Assembly (NCBI GenBank): GCA_949152475.1
Contig: OX424564.1
Location: 22,380,165 to 22,444,164 of the forward strand
Source: Terebella lapidaria
Taxonomy: Eukaryota; Annelida; Polychaeta; Terebellida; Terebellidae
Reading direction: 5' to 3'
DNA length: 64,000 bases
The translations under genes and the position numbers were made by a program. The notes beneath the pieces are model-generated. The model saw only the letters and a program-made list of their open reading frames with translations. It had not been told where the DNA came from and searched no databases. Shown here piece by piece: positions 23,591-36,689 of the stretch. The stretch's first letter is position 1. Each line of letters begins with the position of its first letter.

Positions 23591-23878
23591 TACCATATTG
23601 GTCCTAATAGTGGCACATACCCTAATAGTAGAGTGCCCCCTTCTTTTTCCCAAGAATGTTGATTTTTGTAACCTTGTACTTCACTTGTAACTCATCATTC
23701 TAATAAAATCTTGGTAGTGTTCTAATCTACATATTTATGCTATTTGAATCATAATAAATGGGATTGAAGGCTATATATATTATTCAGTGATTTTCTTAAA
23801 TTTGACCAAGTTTTTGCGCACACTGCTGCCGGAAGTCTTGCTTTGGCTCACTGTGACACTATTAGGAACAATACAGTA
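23591..23878. mobile_element. Tc1/mariner-like MITE with 27-bp terminal inverted repeats
   Basis: 23591-23617 and the reverse complement of 23852-23878 agree at 23 of 27 positions and share the core 'TCCTAATAGTG'. The outermost bases are TA on both sides, fitting a TA target duplication. The element is 288 bp with no transposase. Confidence 0.65.
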
Positions 23879-24469
23879 CATATGTCCACATACATATTAT
23901 ACAATTTCTCAGTTAAAGTTGGAACCATTTTTAAAATCAGCCAAATATAGCAGTCTTGTTTGTCATGCAAACCTGGAATTACATCTGGAGATTGTCAGGA
24001 ATATACAGGAAACATGCACAACTCGACGACAGAAAATCGCTGTTAACTGTGCATGAAAACATCGGATAGAGAATGATCGGCCTCAATTCATTGAGGGATG
24101 CCATAGTATCTACACTGATACCAATGACGTGGGCAGCTTTGAGGAAAAGTGGATGCAACCCGAGTTTGAATCTTGATTTTGGCGATTCAATTTAGCAGAC
24201 CAGTATTTGCACGAATTCTCATTCTATAGACAAAATAAAGCTATTGCACACTGAATGAATTTCGTCTATCCTAAAAGTGATTATAGCTTCAGTTCCAATA
24301 CAGGTGCTATTTAAGACGAACAGACGAATTGATTACCGTACTCGCGCGCATACAGTCGCATGTGCGTATAGTCGAAATTTGATGACAGGGTCATCGTACT
24401 TCAACATGTATATGTATTCTGTCAATAACGTGAGAAATTCTAGATAATATATTTATATAAGACTATTTC

Positions 24470-24489
24470 CATGTATATATATATACATG
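24470..24489. repeat. Perfect 20-bp AT-rich palindrome
   Basis: CATGTATATATATATACATG reads the same on both strands. It belongs to the ATGTAC/ATGTAT palindrome class scattered through the window (for example 9022-9046 and 11211-11227). Confidence 0.85.
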
Positions 24490-25119
24490 TAGGCATAACA
24501 TTTTATCATACTATATCCCAGTATATCCTAGCATGTCAGACTGCGACTCAAGCCTTGCAAAGGTCACTTGTACCAACTACCGATGTTCCCGTGAGATCTG
24601 GCGCCATATTTTGATGACAATGCGATCATTGAGATTGATACCATATTAAAATGTCTCATCCAGTTTCTATTTCTGGAACTGGGACATTACTCTCTATTTC
24701 CACATCGACAAAGTTCAGTTTACACTGGTTATTGTTTGCAAATTGCGATATATGCATTCTTATCGTTTATCGATGTTGCTTTATTGTCGCTAATTTCATC
24801 GTTATCAAAGTAATTATTGTAAATTCCAAATCAGTCAGTTATTCAATATTCAATATGGTAGCATCTGTTTCTGTCATCTACTTCGCTATAACAAACCACT
24901 TAAACTGATTTAATAACATTGATCAAAGTTTTATGATAAGGTGAATTTCTAGATAGGCCTACGTGTATACCTTGTTATGTATTTGTATGTGTGTTTACAC
25001 ATGTTTTATGTCAATAAACTACTACTGCTACTAGTAACCAGCTCAACACAGCAGTAGTCCCCCCCTCGAATACATGTACATGTAAGAATCCCTTCTATTT
25101 TTTGACATTCCTAGCTGTA

Positions 25120-25290
25120 TTGACTGTCCTAATGAACCCCTATAATAAGACTCCTTTGAGATAAGACCTCAATGTAACATGACTTTAACGATAATTTCAA
25201 CATGTAAATTAACCCCTCCAATAAGACTCCACTTCAGATAAGACCTCAATTTTGTATCAGAAGGGCAGGTCTTATCTGAGGGGAACCACT
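25120..25290. repeat. Repeat fragment with a 13-bp inverted repeat
   Basis: 'ataagactcc' followed by 'agataagacctcaa' occurs twice in direct orientation (about 25143-25172 and 25220-25249). 'tcagataagacct' (25234-25246) pairs perfectly with 'aggtcttatctga' (25267-25279) across a 20-base loop. Possibly the end of a DNA transposon; no complete element is delimited. Confidence 0.55.
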
Positions 25291-25355
25291 GTAGTTGGAT
25301 CATTGCCCTGCAAAATTTATATCTATTTTCACCTGACAGTGTGATATTTGTAGCA

Positions 25356-25394
25356 AGACAGACAGACAGACAGACAGGGAGACAGACAGACAGA
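25356..25394. repeat. (CAGA)n microsatellite
   Basis: About nine tetranucleotide units of AGAC/CAGA with one interruption ('gggaga'). Each unit contains an AGAC SMAD half-site sequence. Confidence 0.9.
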
Positions 25395-27220
25395 ATATAA
25401 ATTTATATTCCTGGCTATTGGTCAATTTCTAAGTATATTGATTTTCCCTTTGTCATGTTTGTAGTGCTTTGATTTTTGTGTTGTTTTCCATTGCATTCTG
25501 CATGTCATGCCGTCCAAAAACTACTGGTAAACGGCAGACATCCAAGTGTTTCCCCGACGGTCTCCGCAAATGGATAGAAAAACATCCATTTCCTCGCACA
25601 ATACTAGTATACCACAGACTAGGAGCAAAGGCGAATCTCCCACTTTAGCTGAAAGAAACAGAGAGGGAAATATGAAAACATGATTTTCTCGAACGGGAAG
25701 TAGGCCTCTATGATAGACTTGTTCGCAATTATCCTACCGATGATAAAGTTTTACAATTGAAGTAAGTCTTCTCCATGGATCAACGTTTGTTTGTTCTCCG
25801 ATAGGCGGAAAAAATAAGTCATACCAACGTGTGGATGGACATTTGGAAGTGATCGACAAGTGAACATGAAATATCGCAGTGGGAAAGAAAAGTAACTAAC
25901 TTTTGCCGATCGCCCCGTGCTTTGATCAGTAGTCCAGACGGTAACCGATAATGAGTCGGAAATTGGCTCGCGAACACCTCCCGAGATAAACACGTGAATT
26001 ATAGTTGGATATCCAAATGATAAATTCTGTATAGGTTTTGTGTGAGGCTGTAAATTTATACAATAAATTTTGTATGAGTTTTTGTTTGAGCACAGTTCTG
26101 TATACAACATGCTTCGTAAACGACATTGACAGCTTAATATAAAGTTTGTGATATATCATATAGTCAATATTATGTTAATTATGATATTCCGATATATATG
26201 AAAGTTTGAAATATTCAAGATTTATTTTGAATTACCAGGCATTTATTCAAATTTTTCACACACTTCATCTTGATTGATATTCAGTCATAATGCATTTCCT
26301 AATCCCATTTTCTGTAACAGTACTGTTGTTAGTAGCATCCACCATCCCTTCCCTCACAACCACAAGTCATTGTTATTTTGTCGACACTGTTCAGCAGACA
26401 TTGTTGGTCACTCCTGACCTGTTTCGATCCCGCTATAAAGTCTGGCTGCGGAGATTCGATACAGGCGTGTTCTGTCTTTTTTTTTATCGTCTGGGAAACA
26501 GCCTTCAATTTGCCGGAATTCCCTGGAAATTACATGTATGGATCACTCCCGACACATTGTTGTTGAAGGCATGTTGTATCAGATGATGAACAGTCATATT
26601 GTACTGATATTAAACCAGTACATTTATATCTTTTCTCATAAGTCAGGATCTAATAATAATAATTTCCAAACTTTTGCCTCAGAAAAAAAAAAAAATATTT
26701 AGTTTGGATCATTGTTAATGTTGTACCATTATGGCATTTAATTCTGGTTTGGAAAATTTTCGTTTTGTTTTCCAGAAGCATCTTTAAATAGCAGAAAGAA
26801 GTGTCATATATATGAATCTAAAACAGTGTCACGAATTGTAGGATGACAGAGCCATGTCATTGTTTCTATTGGGAGTTTATGCGAAAAACCTTTTTTATAC
26901 CATCACCATAATCACCAGGTCACTGCCCTTGTTTATCAGACATGAATGCAAAATTTAGCTCTGTGCAGGAGAGAGGAAAAAAAAACCTCAATCGAACTAC
27001 AGCAGGATATTATCCTTGTAGAGGTTGAACAACACGCCCAGTTCTGTTGCAGGCGAGCCATGTAATCTCATTGAGTTGATGTCCCAGCCGATAATAAATG
27101 AGGAAATTACATTAGAGATGTTCACTTGATAGTACTAGTATTAATAGCATTATACAACGTGTGACAACAAATTACTAGTAACAGTCATATCGGTTGACAA
27201 AAATTGTGTCTTTGTAAGAC

Positions 27221-27975
27221 TAATACCCCGTTTACATCAGATAGCGATATGCATACCGCTATGAAACCGATACACAGACATAGCGACATGGAAGCGCTAT
27301 GGGTGTTTACACTACAAATTTGGTCAGGATCACTTGAAAATGTTGTGTTTGAGCTTGGCCCTTCCCGATAATGTTATTTTCTCTTCTAATTTGTAGCCAC
27401 ACGTGTAGAAATACATAATGTATTTCTGCTATCACGGGGACCTGGGAATTGCTCATTTAGCAAATCGGTGTTCCTTTGATCCCGACAAATAATCTCTACT
27501 TGTTCATGTGTGTGGAAACCAGCTGTTCTCGTACCTCCACATCTGCTCACAAATATACACATAGGCCTAGTAGTATACTTGTTGTCACACTTCAACACAA
27601 ATTGGACATTTTCTTGGGCTTTAGTTGGTAATTAGTATACTGTAGATTGTAGTGCATGTATGATGGCAAACTTGCAGAGGGCAGGGGATGCTACATCTGG
27701 ATCTGTGCCAGTATAGGTATGTCCTATGACTTGAATGGGGACACTGGGAGCGGTATCATAGCGACTCAAGTGTTTACATCTGGAATCAGTTGAAGCGATA
27801 TGGACCAAGTCGCTTTGATATCGCTTCCAAACCTACTCTTGAGCAGGAATCAATAGCGCGATGGATAGCGCTATCATGCCGACTTGTTTCTGCTGATGTG
27901 GACTGCTATGCCGCTAACTTAGCGGCTTCATAGCGATACCATAGCGACATAAAATCAGATGTAAACGGGGTATTA
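27221..27975. mobile_element. 755-bp MITE with subterminal TAGCG repeats
   Basis: The left end 'taataccccgtttacatc' (27221-27238) is the exact reverse complement of the right end (27958-27975). Inside each end, the pentamer TAGCG/CGCTA recurs in both orientations, about ten times in all, clustered at 27240-27305 and 27750-27960. The central 400 bp is unrelated AT-rich sequence. TA dinucleotides at the two outer edges fit a TA target duplication. No transposase frame exists. Subterminal motif arrays of this kind are usually transposase-binding sites. Confidence 0.75.
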
Positions 27976-30900
27976 GTTGAGAAGTGAGAAAAATAACTGT
28001 CTGCTATATCATTTTCTGTACACACAGCAATGCATAGAGTCTTATGTCGTACTGCCGAAATGTATGAAGAGTTGAGTAATTTAAAAAAAACATATCATAT
28101 GCTTACTTTTTTAAGCATTCAGAATTTTGTGAATATATGGGAGAGCACATGGTATTATCGTTATTTTATATCACTATAGTATGTATAGTTTCCAGTTTTA
28201 AGACAACCCATGTACTATAATAGATCATGTATATTATATATATACGTGACATACACTACATGATGGTAATAAAACAGGTACATACCAACTACCAGGGTAA
28301 TTTGTAATTAGTATCAATTAGTGATGAGATCAACCATCGATTGTCTTTGATGATTGATCTTCAATTGTCTCTGATGCTTGGTCTTCAATCATGTCAATTA
28401 AATTATCGATTACGTTTTTGCAAAAATCAATAAATTATTCCAATCAAACATGACCATAATTTTTTTTACTATAACATCCTCCGATAATTTCAAGATCCAG
28501 GAAGCTGTTTGTTTTCATCTCTTTTCGACAGTGTTAAAAGTACATGCATGGTGGGCTTGATGATGGAATTCGAACAGGACAAAGATATTGAAATTGTCGT
28601 TAGGTTTTTCTTCGGACATCAGGGCAAGCAAAATAATGTGACTATACGTACAATTAGGTTTCAAATAATAATCGATGATCGATTTGTATCAATCATCAAA
28701 CATGGTCAAACATTTCAATTTCCAACACTAGTATAAATTATGACTTTCCGGAATATGTACTTTGAAATTATTATGGTGTGTTATGTAAAGTTCACATATA
28801 GGATCCTAAGCTGTTGAAAGGAATTTCCATGACGGAATTTCCGTTTTCAAATGGTACATATCATTTGATTTCTGGCAGCATGTATCCATATTTCAGGTCA
28901 GTATTACACATGTCATGTGACATAAGGTAATAAAGTAGACCAGAATTATTTATTTAGAAGATAAACCCGTAGGTCGATCAGACACGACATACATATTCTG
29001 TATGGAAGCACTCTATGCCACTCATTCAGACCGGTCACATTCAACATGAAGTGTTCACGTTTTAAGCGTTACTCAACTCAGGATATGTGCAATGTTCAGC
29101 GTCCGTGCATCGAGTGTTCATTCCACTGGCAAGTTTTTATCCGCCGCCACCAACACACCTGCATCAGCAGAATTCGATGCTCACTGGCTCGACATGGGTT
29201 TAATATGTACAAGTTTATTGATTGTCCGTCCGTCTGTCTGCGGCGATGTTTTATTTGTCAATTTACGAGCTCTGACGTTAACCGTTATGTAGCCACGCCG
29301 AGGTCGAATGAATGTCTCCTCTATCGGCTAGATTATTAATTTCTTTATTCTCAATTTTAAGGACATGAAGATTTGAAATCTTGCAAATCTCTAAGCAAAT
29401 CTCATTGTGTTTATTGTACTATTAATTTATTATATAGTCTAGTTCGCATCATTCATCTGCCAGAAATCGTTTGCCTATTGCCGTAAATAATCACGCTGAG
29501 ATCACGTGCGGCACCACACTGGGTAACCTGGGAACTCATACGCAGACATCAACGTGCACAACCTCGGGGCATCATGTCTTAAATTGAAGCCACACATGCA
29601 TTTAATATCTGGGCATCTGTCTGGTCTTCTATATGTACAATACGGTGTGGTTATTATCATTAGATCTGTAAATATGTATGATTTCAAGACAGTTAAACTT
29701 ACTTCGAAGACCTGTCTTGAGAAAAGATGTTCAAGGTCTACATGTAACTATAAAATGCCATACATGAAAATGTAAATATTATGTTATATAAAATTTTTTA
29801 TGAAAAAAAGTTATTCATAACATAAGTTGATCTGATATGGAATATTATCTCTAAATCTGTTCATAATGATGAATGATCCTAAATAATAGGTTTTACTAGA
29901 CATGTGCATGCTTTACAACAAGTATTGTCATTGGAACTTCAACTGTGGATCCGAAAACCCATGACACATATTGGTATTATAAATTGTCTTTCGTTTATAC
30001 CCGTATACTATACATGGTATCTATGATATAGAAAAGGAGAAGACAAGAAATTAAACCAAGTTCTTGACGTCACTGGAAAGTGCAATTACCTTGAAATAAA
30101 ATCTTAAATCTGAAATAGGATCCGAACAGTATCAGTTCTTGACGTTGTGTAATTTCCTTCCTGGCGAAAAACAGCCATATTCTGGATACATTGAACCAGA
30201 TATCAGGAAATAGGTCTATAAAAATGAGCCCATTGTTCGAGATGGTTCTGGCTTTGGTCGCGCTTTATGAAGGAGGCAGACAGACAAACCGATCTTCATA
30301 CTCCCCAAAATATAGTGCTACATGTTCCCGTCTCACAGTGTCCAGACGATGTCAGCGTCACCGTCCATTCATCTTCCCTAATGTTCCTGTCTCGGGTCTT
30401 GTTGGAATTAACAAAGAGCTGCAGAGTTTTGTCGACTAGACGATGCCGTGCCACAATTTTTTTTCATCTCCAGTTTTATACGTGACAATGAGTTCCCCAC
30501 CCCTTCACACCCCCAGAGTGTCTCGTCTACACCCTCCTATCATACAATTTTCCCGGTTGGGTGTCTCCAATTTGGTTTTCATATTTTTCTTCGTTCGACC
30601 TATGCACGTTAAAGTTGCCCTACCCTAGACTTGAATATACCTCCGAATCTTCCAGGCTCTTCCGCACCTTGATTTTTTCCGGTTTTTCCTCTGACATCAT
30701 GCGCAGACGTGCTCCGTTATCATGCAAAGTTGGTACTGAGACGAGAGGGCGACGAGCGGCGAAGGTGAAAGGCAATAAGGATCAGTACCGTTCACCTCGC
30801 CCCAGGGGTATCCCAGCCCTGCCCTTGCCCCCTGCCCCACCCCTGCCTAGAATACCAGCCCCCTTCCCCCTCCTGAACCATCCCTGCTGTCAGAGCTCTC

Positions 30901-33133
30901 ATAACCATGTCTAGACAGAGACAATTAATTTGTCTCCTCTCAGATTGCGCCATCATCACAGTCCATCGATTAATATTAATAAGCTTAGGGACTGTCACCA
31001 ATGATTCGTCCAGAAAATGTTAATATTCCCAGCCAAATTTATGCCGTCAGCAGCTGACTCCCAGCTCCCTCCCCACCCCAGTGTCTACGACTCAAATCAC
31101 AACTGAAAATCAACTGATTAAACAGACTCATAATTGTCCATATAAGGTTAAAATTTGACTCTTGTCATCAATATTTCCGACTAGAAACCCAAGTGTATTT
31201 TCCTGTAATCCCATCAGTTGGCATTCTGTGAAATTCGGTGGCAGATGGATGTGTTCAATTCGATTGCAATTTCCTTCATTTTTATTCAAGGTAATAGAAA
31301 TCTACTCAATTTTCTGCCATAATCATGACAAATATCACCTCAAAATAGTAAATATCATAATGGAGCAGTACATTGGTAAAGCTTAAATTGCGTTCAACTC
31401 GACAGAGTTTTTCTGACAGAGTTTGCAAAGTTTTTGTCCCTTGCGAAACCCTTATTATGTAAGTTTCCTGGTGCAGTAAAGTGGCAAAAATTTGATAAAC
31501 AATTATGCTGATGATGATGTGTGGTATCCTGTGTGGAAGCAGTATGTATGACACTGGTTTTCACGAGGGCTAGCCAGACCTTTTGTTTAGTACTCGGCTG
31601 GGACAGGCAGCCAGACATTTTTGTGGTCAGACGACCGACCAGCCGACGGTTCGAGTGTTACATCATCAGCGTTTTTCCTTCCGGCAGGCGCAGGGTGCAT
31701 TGTCACTGCCGAGGACCAATGGGTCAGTGGACATTTTATCTTTCTGCTCGCAAGTGGACGGCCGTAAAACAAACAATTTCCTGTGCTTAGGCCCCGCTGA
31801 GAGTGTTTATTGCCCTCGTAAACCCTCCGACTGCCCGCTATAATGTAAGGACTCATTGATGACGATAATGACCATCGCACTTTTTTCCCCACCCGCTCGA
31901 TGCTTGCTTGGCCCCTCTCTATGGCCGTCTGGTGATTGAGTGACAATCGTTCCAACGTTTTGCATCTGTCCAACTCACATTAGGTGCAGAATCAGGGGTG
32001 AAAGTTCCTCGAAGTTCAGAATGTGACATTGGTGAATCCATGCAGGTCTTCCCATGGAAAATCTCTACTGGAAATAAAATATTACGTGCAGCGAGTGGTG
32101 GCCCGCCTCGAAGCTGTTAGAGGGTCAAAGTTGACCGGTGATTCCAAGGAAGTGCTGGCTATTTTATTGAGATATAAATGCCAACAGAGGGTGTTGGATG
32201 TTTGATGTACGATCAACATTACCCACTTCACGATTAGACTGTTTCACACTCCCATCCAGATCGAGAGTTATGAGACTCACCCGCAAACTGCAAACTCAGG
32301 TGTAAGGGTGAAGTACTTACATGTGGGAGGGGGGCAGGACAGGGAATGGCAGGAGTAGAAAAAGTTTTACTTGCAATATCCCATCATAACACAACAGAGG
32401 TCCGCAGAATATACGGTGCCGGGGTTGCCAAGGTGTGCCGCCGCATAAAAGTTGTGGCGAGTGAAAGTTCTGCAAATTGACAGACTACTGCCCATCCGAG
32501 AACAAAAGACTGTATTCATGATCATCCTACTACTGGGGTAAGAATGGGGCTGGAGGGGGGTAAAGAATACCTCTGTGGGGATTATACGACCGTCTGTGAC
32601 ATCCTCTTGCCCAAGCGTGTCCCCTCGAGTGTAGATGCGACGTCGCGTCTCGCCTCTTTGCGGAACGAGAGCAGCTTATGGATGTGCCAGTGTGATCATA
32701 GTCCTGCTCCAGACCGACTTATCACCCATATATTACCGCTCCCAGTGCCGGACGACTATGTGCGGAATAGTAATAACGCTAGTGCCTCTGTCGATGGACT
32801 GCCGTTATTTCATGTCCGTGGCGGATAGAGCGACAGGGCATGAATAATATTTTCTGGTCCCTCCGTGAAGTGTCTCGTCGTCCTGGCCAGCTCGTAGAAG
32901 TGATGAAGTGGAGTCCCTCGTTGCTAAAAATGCTTTGATTTTTGGGGGATCCAGCCTGAAAAATTAATGCCGATGATGCTGTATGCATATATCTCCCGTT
33001 GACGAGAATAGCTTAGTCTTCATGCCATCCCTCTCGTGGCCTGTCACGTCGCAAATCATTGCCACCCACAACTTTTATAATTTAACCAAAAATGGACAAA
33101 TTATGCTCATCTGCAGATGAAATGTGGACCATT

Positions 33134-33184
33134 CCCCCCCCCCCGCTCCCCCCCCCCCCCACACACACACACACACACACACAC
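33134..33184. repeat. Poly(C) runs followed by (CA)n
   Basis: C11, 'gct', C13, then twelve AC units. Confidence 0.9.
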
Positions 33185-33486
33185 GAGAACTGGTCTCGTC
33201 ATTATTTTCTTGACCTTATGAAGCAACAAATTTGTTTTGCATTTCGATTTTCCAGTTAGGTTTGTATTATGAAAATATTAAACTGTGTAATGTTTAGTAA
33301 GTACTTTCCAAATAGTCCAAAGCTCAGCTTGGACAACTTGGCCATGTCATAAACATCTCAGGTATGTACGACTCTGGGGTGGACAGGGAAGGCTGGACAC
33401 TGCATTCATATAGGAAGGTACTGGACCATAGTGGTCCTGAACCCTAAATTGTTGACCTTCTTTCCTGTATGTGGCACCTGCTGACA

Positions 33487-33501
33487 CCCCCCCCCCCCCC
33501 C
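33487..33501. repeat. Poly(C) tract
   Basis: 15 C in a row. Confidence 0.9.
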
Positions 33502-34106
33502 ACCTCTTCAGCATGGGGATTCCAATGATGGATTGTGCCCAAACTTTGTACCGAGTGACCCCTTTTTGGGGGGGCTCTTCTATACCTCTCTGACCCTTTT
33601 CCACGATTGTGGTCATGTCGGAAAGTAGGCCTCGGTTTGCAGGGTGTCCATGTTTTTCAGACGGGTTCTTTCATCACACACATATATACATAATATATAT
33701 GGATGAGTCAGTGGGTCAGGATGAATGAATGAGTATGTCTCGGCTTTGTTGCTGGTGTTTGCCTTCTGTCTCCTGCTCTGTTCGGCAAACATCCCCACAC
33801 CTACACGTATAAAACTTGCTATTAAATTTCAATGTACTCATACATGTCATCAGAAATACATAAGACTGTCGTACAATGTATGTATTTCTGATGTCATGTA
33901 CTTACATTGTGCCAGTCAGACTCCTCCCCTAACTGTGTCGATCCTCCCCATTGGAAATTTATCTAGGACATTCGTTATTACCTTTTCTCGCTTGTGAATC
34001 ACTAATGAGCTGAGCGGTGATACAAGTTGACAAGTGACAGTAATTTATGCAAGCAAGGATGTGTTCCACTGACAGGCAGGCCGCTGGACAAGGCAATATC
34101 GAGTAA

Positions 34107-34123
34107 GGGGGGGGGGGGGGGGG
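34107..34123. repeat. Poly(G) tract
   Basis: 17 G in a row. Confidence 0.9.
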
Positions 34124-36647
34124 TTTGGTCCTGCGAGGGCAGGGTCAAGGGTGAATCGTAAAGTATTGGGAGTACACGAGTTGCTTCTGGAGAGAACTAA
34201 CTGATTTTGCAAGCGGTGGCAATCGCTGCCAAATATGTCATGGCTTCACAGCTAGGGGTTTATTGTGAAGACCGTGCCTCGCTCCCGCAGGACATTGGCC
34301 ACAGAGTCCGTAACTAGTGAAAGTCTCGTGTCAGGTACAGCATTCCCCTCGTCCGTCACCGAGTCCTTAGAACTCCTGTGTTTATGGATCGAGACATTAA
34401 AAATTGGATACCTCAATTATAAGCAACACCTGTAGCTGGACCCATAACTTTTGCACTCGCTGTCTGAGCGGATGGATGTCGTTTCTCGCAGGTCTTGCGC
34501 AGAAACAAAGGGCATAAAATGAGTGATAAAATCATTTTACTATTGGCAATAATCATGTTCATGTATGTTACGTAACTTTGCAATAGTAAACCTAGCTATC
34601 AAGTCGGTCATAAACTTTTACATCTTTTGGAGTCCAGCCCAGAAATTATATATTTTTTTTATATTGTTGTCAGACAAATGAGACGACTATTCGGTTGAGA
34701 CACCTTGTCTCAGTTTGAAAAGTTCAACAGTCACCTCCCTACCGGACTGGCCACTGCAGTATCGCATACGATGTGAACATTCTCAGGAATCGTGGGAAGG
34801 GAAGGGAGAGCGGGAAAAAGACGATATAGGACGACACTCAGTAAGCCACATTGACAGGTTGGCTTTTTCCACGGCACACCGCCTGACGTTATCGGTAATC
34901 CTATGTCACTCAGCGTGGAGCAAGATGATGCCCCTAGTGTTAGTATATCCATCAGTCTGTGTGCTTGGACCTTCCCACTGGTGCATCCTAGACAAGCTTA
35001 TATGGTGACAACAAGACTTGTCTATTTGAATTAGCTTATTTATTCATCATTTTCACAATTTCGAAAATTACTCTCGAGATTAATTTACCAGGCAGTTGAG
35101 AAGACTTATACAATGCAGCCAGTCAAGTCGATGTTGTGCGGATAACTCACAGGCAAGATCTGTTCATATTCATACAGACTTGGCATAAAGTGAAGGTAAC
35201 TGCTGGATCTAATTTGCAGATAAGAGAATTTAGAGTTATGACATTTAAGAGGACCAACAGTGGAAATAGACTGATAGGCCACCCAACATGCCCAGCAATG
35301 AAACAAGTACCGGTACAACTGCCCGACCAGAACACCCGTCTAGATGTGAAAGGTCTCATCATGTTGCCGCGTTTAATGACGTCACCGTGCTGTAGCAGAC
35401 GGACGGCGGCCAAGCACAGTGGTTGGGCTCAGACGACCTATTGGCCGCTGACGCACACACGCCACTTGCCCGTCTCGTCCTGTTCGGCGTCCCGTCCCGA
35501 CAGGGACTCCCTTCATTCGCCGTCCCAGACGAAACAACTTCACTTCCCCCACTTATCCCAGTTTTGCATTGTCTAGAAAAGCACTGTAAAGCGCTTGGAC
35601 GGGATTTTTTCCATCTCTCCTTCGCGTATTTTTCACCCCCCTTTGCCAGCGTTGAGGGTAGCATGCACGTTCCCCGTGCTATTCCCGGGTCGATCGCTGT
35701 GCTTCGGATATGTTTATTGCCCCTAGTTGCTAACAGCTGCTAGTTGTTTTTGAGAATTTATAAAGCGACGTGAAAACCACGGGACAACAGCTACCTTTCC
35801 ACGGGCCAAGGAGATTTTTGGAAAATGCGCGTCTGTCGTTCATTTGTGTTGTCTCGCTACCTCGTTGGATGTTCGTTTTATTATTGTCAGTGATGGTTTC
35901 TGTGTGCAGGGAAATTGCAACCATTGTTTGCCCCTGATGGACGTATTTGTGCTTTTCGTCTTTTTTTTCCCCCAGCCAGTTGTTCATCAGATTTTGTTGG
36001 TAGTTTCTCGTTACTTGGTTATTTTTTTAGCTCTGTTGCCCAGAGAAATACATTTGTATGATCTGCCGATGTGGATTGCCTGGCCGGGGAAAAAACAAAA
36101 AGTAATTTTGAGCCTTTCCTTGATTACCATAACTTGTTTTGCTACGTATCGGCAACATTCATAATACCAGAGGGCCTGCTATCTATCGCAAGTTTGCCTC
36201 CTGGTCGGAAAAGGTATATCAGTTTTGTTTTCACAGAAACACTCGGGAACTAGCAAAAAACAAGCGATCATAAAACTTATCTTGTCTGGTGTTCAGCCAT
36301 GTTACGTATGGCCCTCATTAACGCTTATATCCTGCTACAGGGTATTCGCAAATAAATGTGCTGCCTGCATGCGCGAAAAAAAGGTTGGTTTATGCCAGAC
36401 GGGAATCCTGTGTACTGTTTACAAATTACCGAAATCGTAAAACGGAAATAGCAGGCTTTTTTTTGTAACAGGTAGTAAGTCCACCACAAAAGTTTATTGG
36501 AAATATCCGTCCAGTACCGGTACATATGGCTGCCGTCATCAACAACAGTGTGTGAAAGCTTTGTCTCATCCAGGCGCGAGCACAGGGAAACGTCTAGCTG
36601 CATGGGGTGACAAGTGCCCTTGTGGGACCCGGGAAAGAGGCGCGCGC

Positions 36648-36657
36648 GTGTGTGTGT

Positions 36658-36688
<31 letters not shown>

Positions 36689-36689
36689 G
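36648..36689. repeat. (GT)n followed by poly(G)
   Basis: About twelve GT units run directly into 18 G. The two are probably linked in origin, G-run growth at the edge of a GT microsatellite. Confidence 0.9.

Noticed and set aside
26290-26586. 98-codon frame with a hydrophobic, signal-peptide-like start
   Set aside because: AT-rich intronic context, no domain, no clear splice or promoter signals. A hydrophobic start is expected by chance in T-rich DNA.
35136-35743. Overlapping frames of 100-146 codons on both strands
   Set aside because: GC-richer stretch with several frames open at once and no recognisable domain or consistent splice sites. Retained only as a possible regulatory island.
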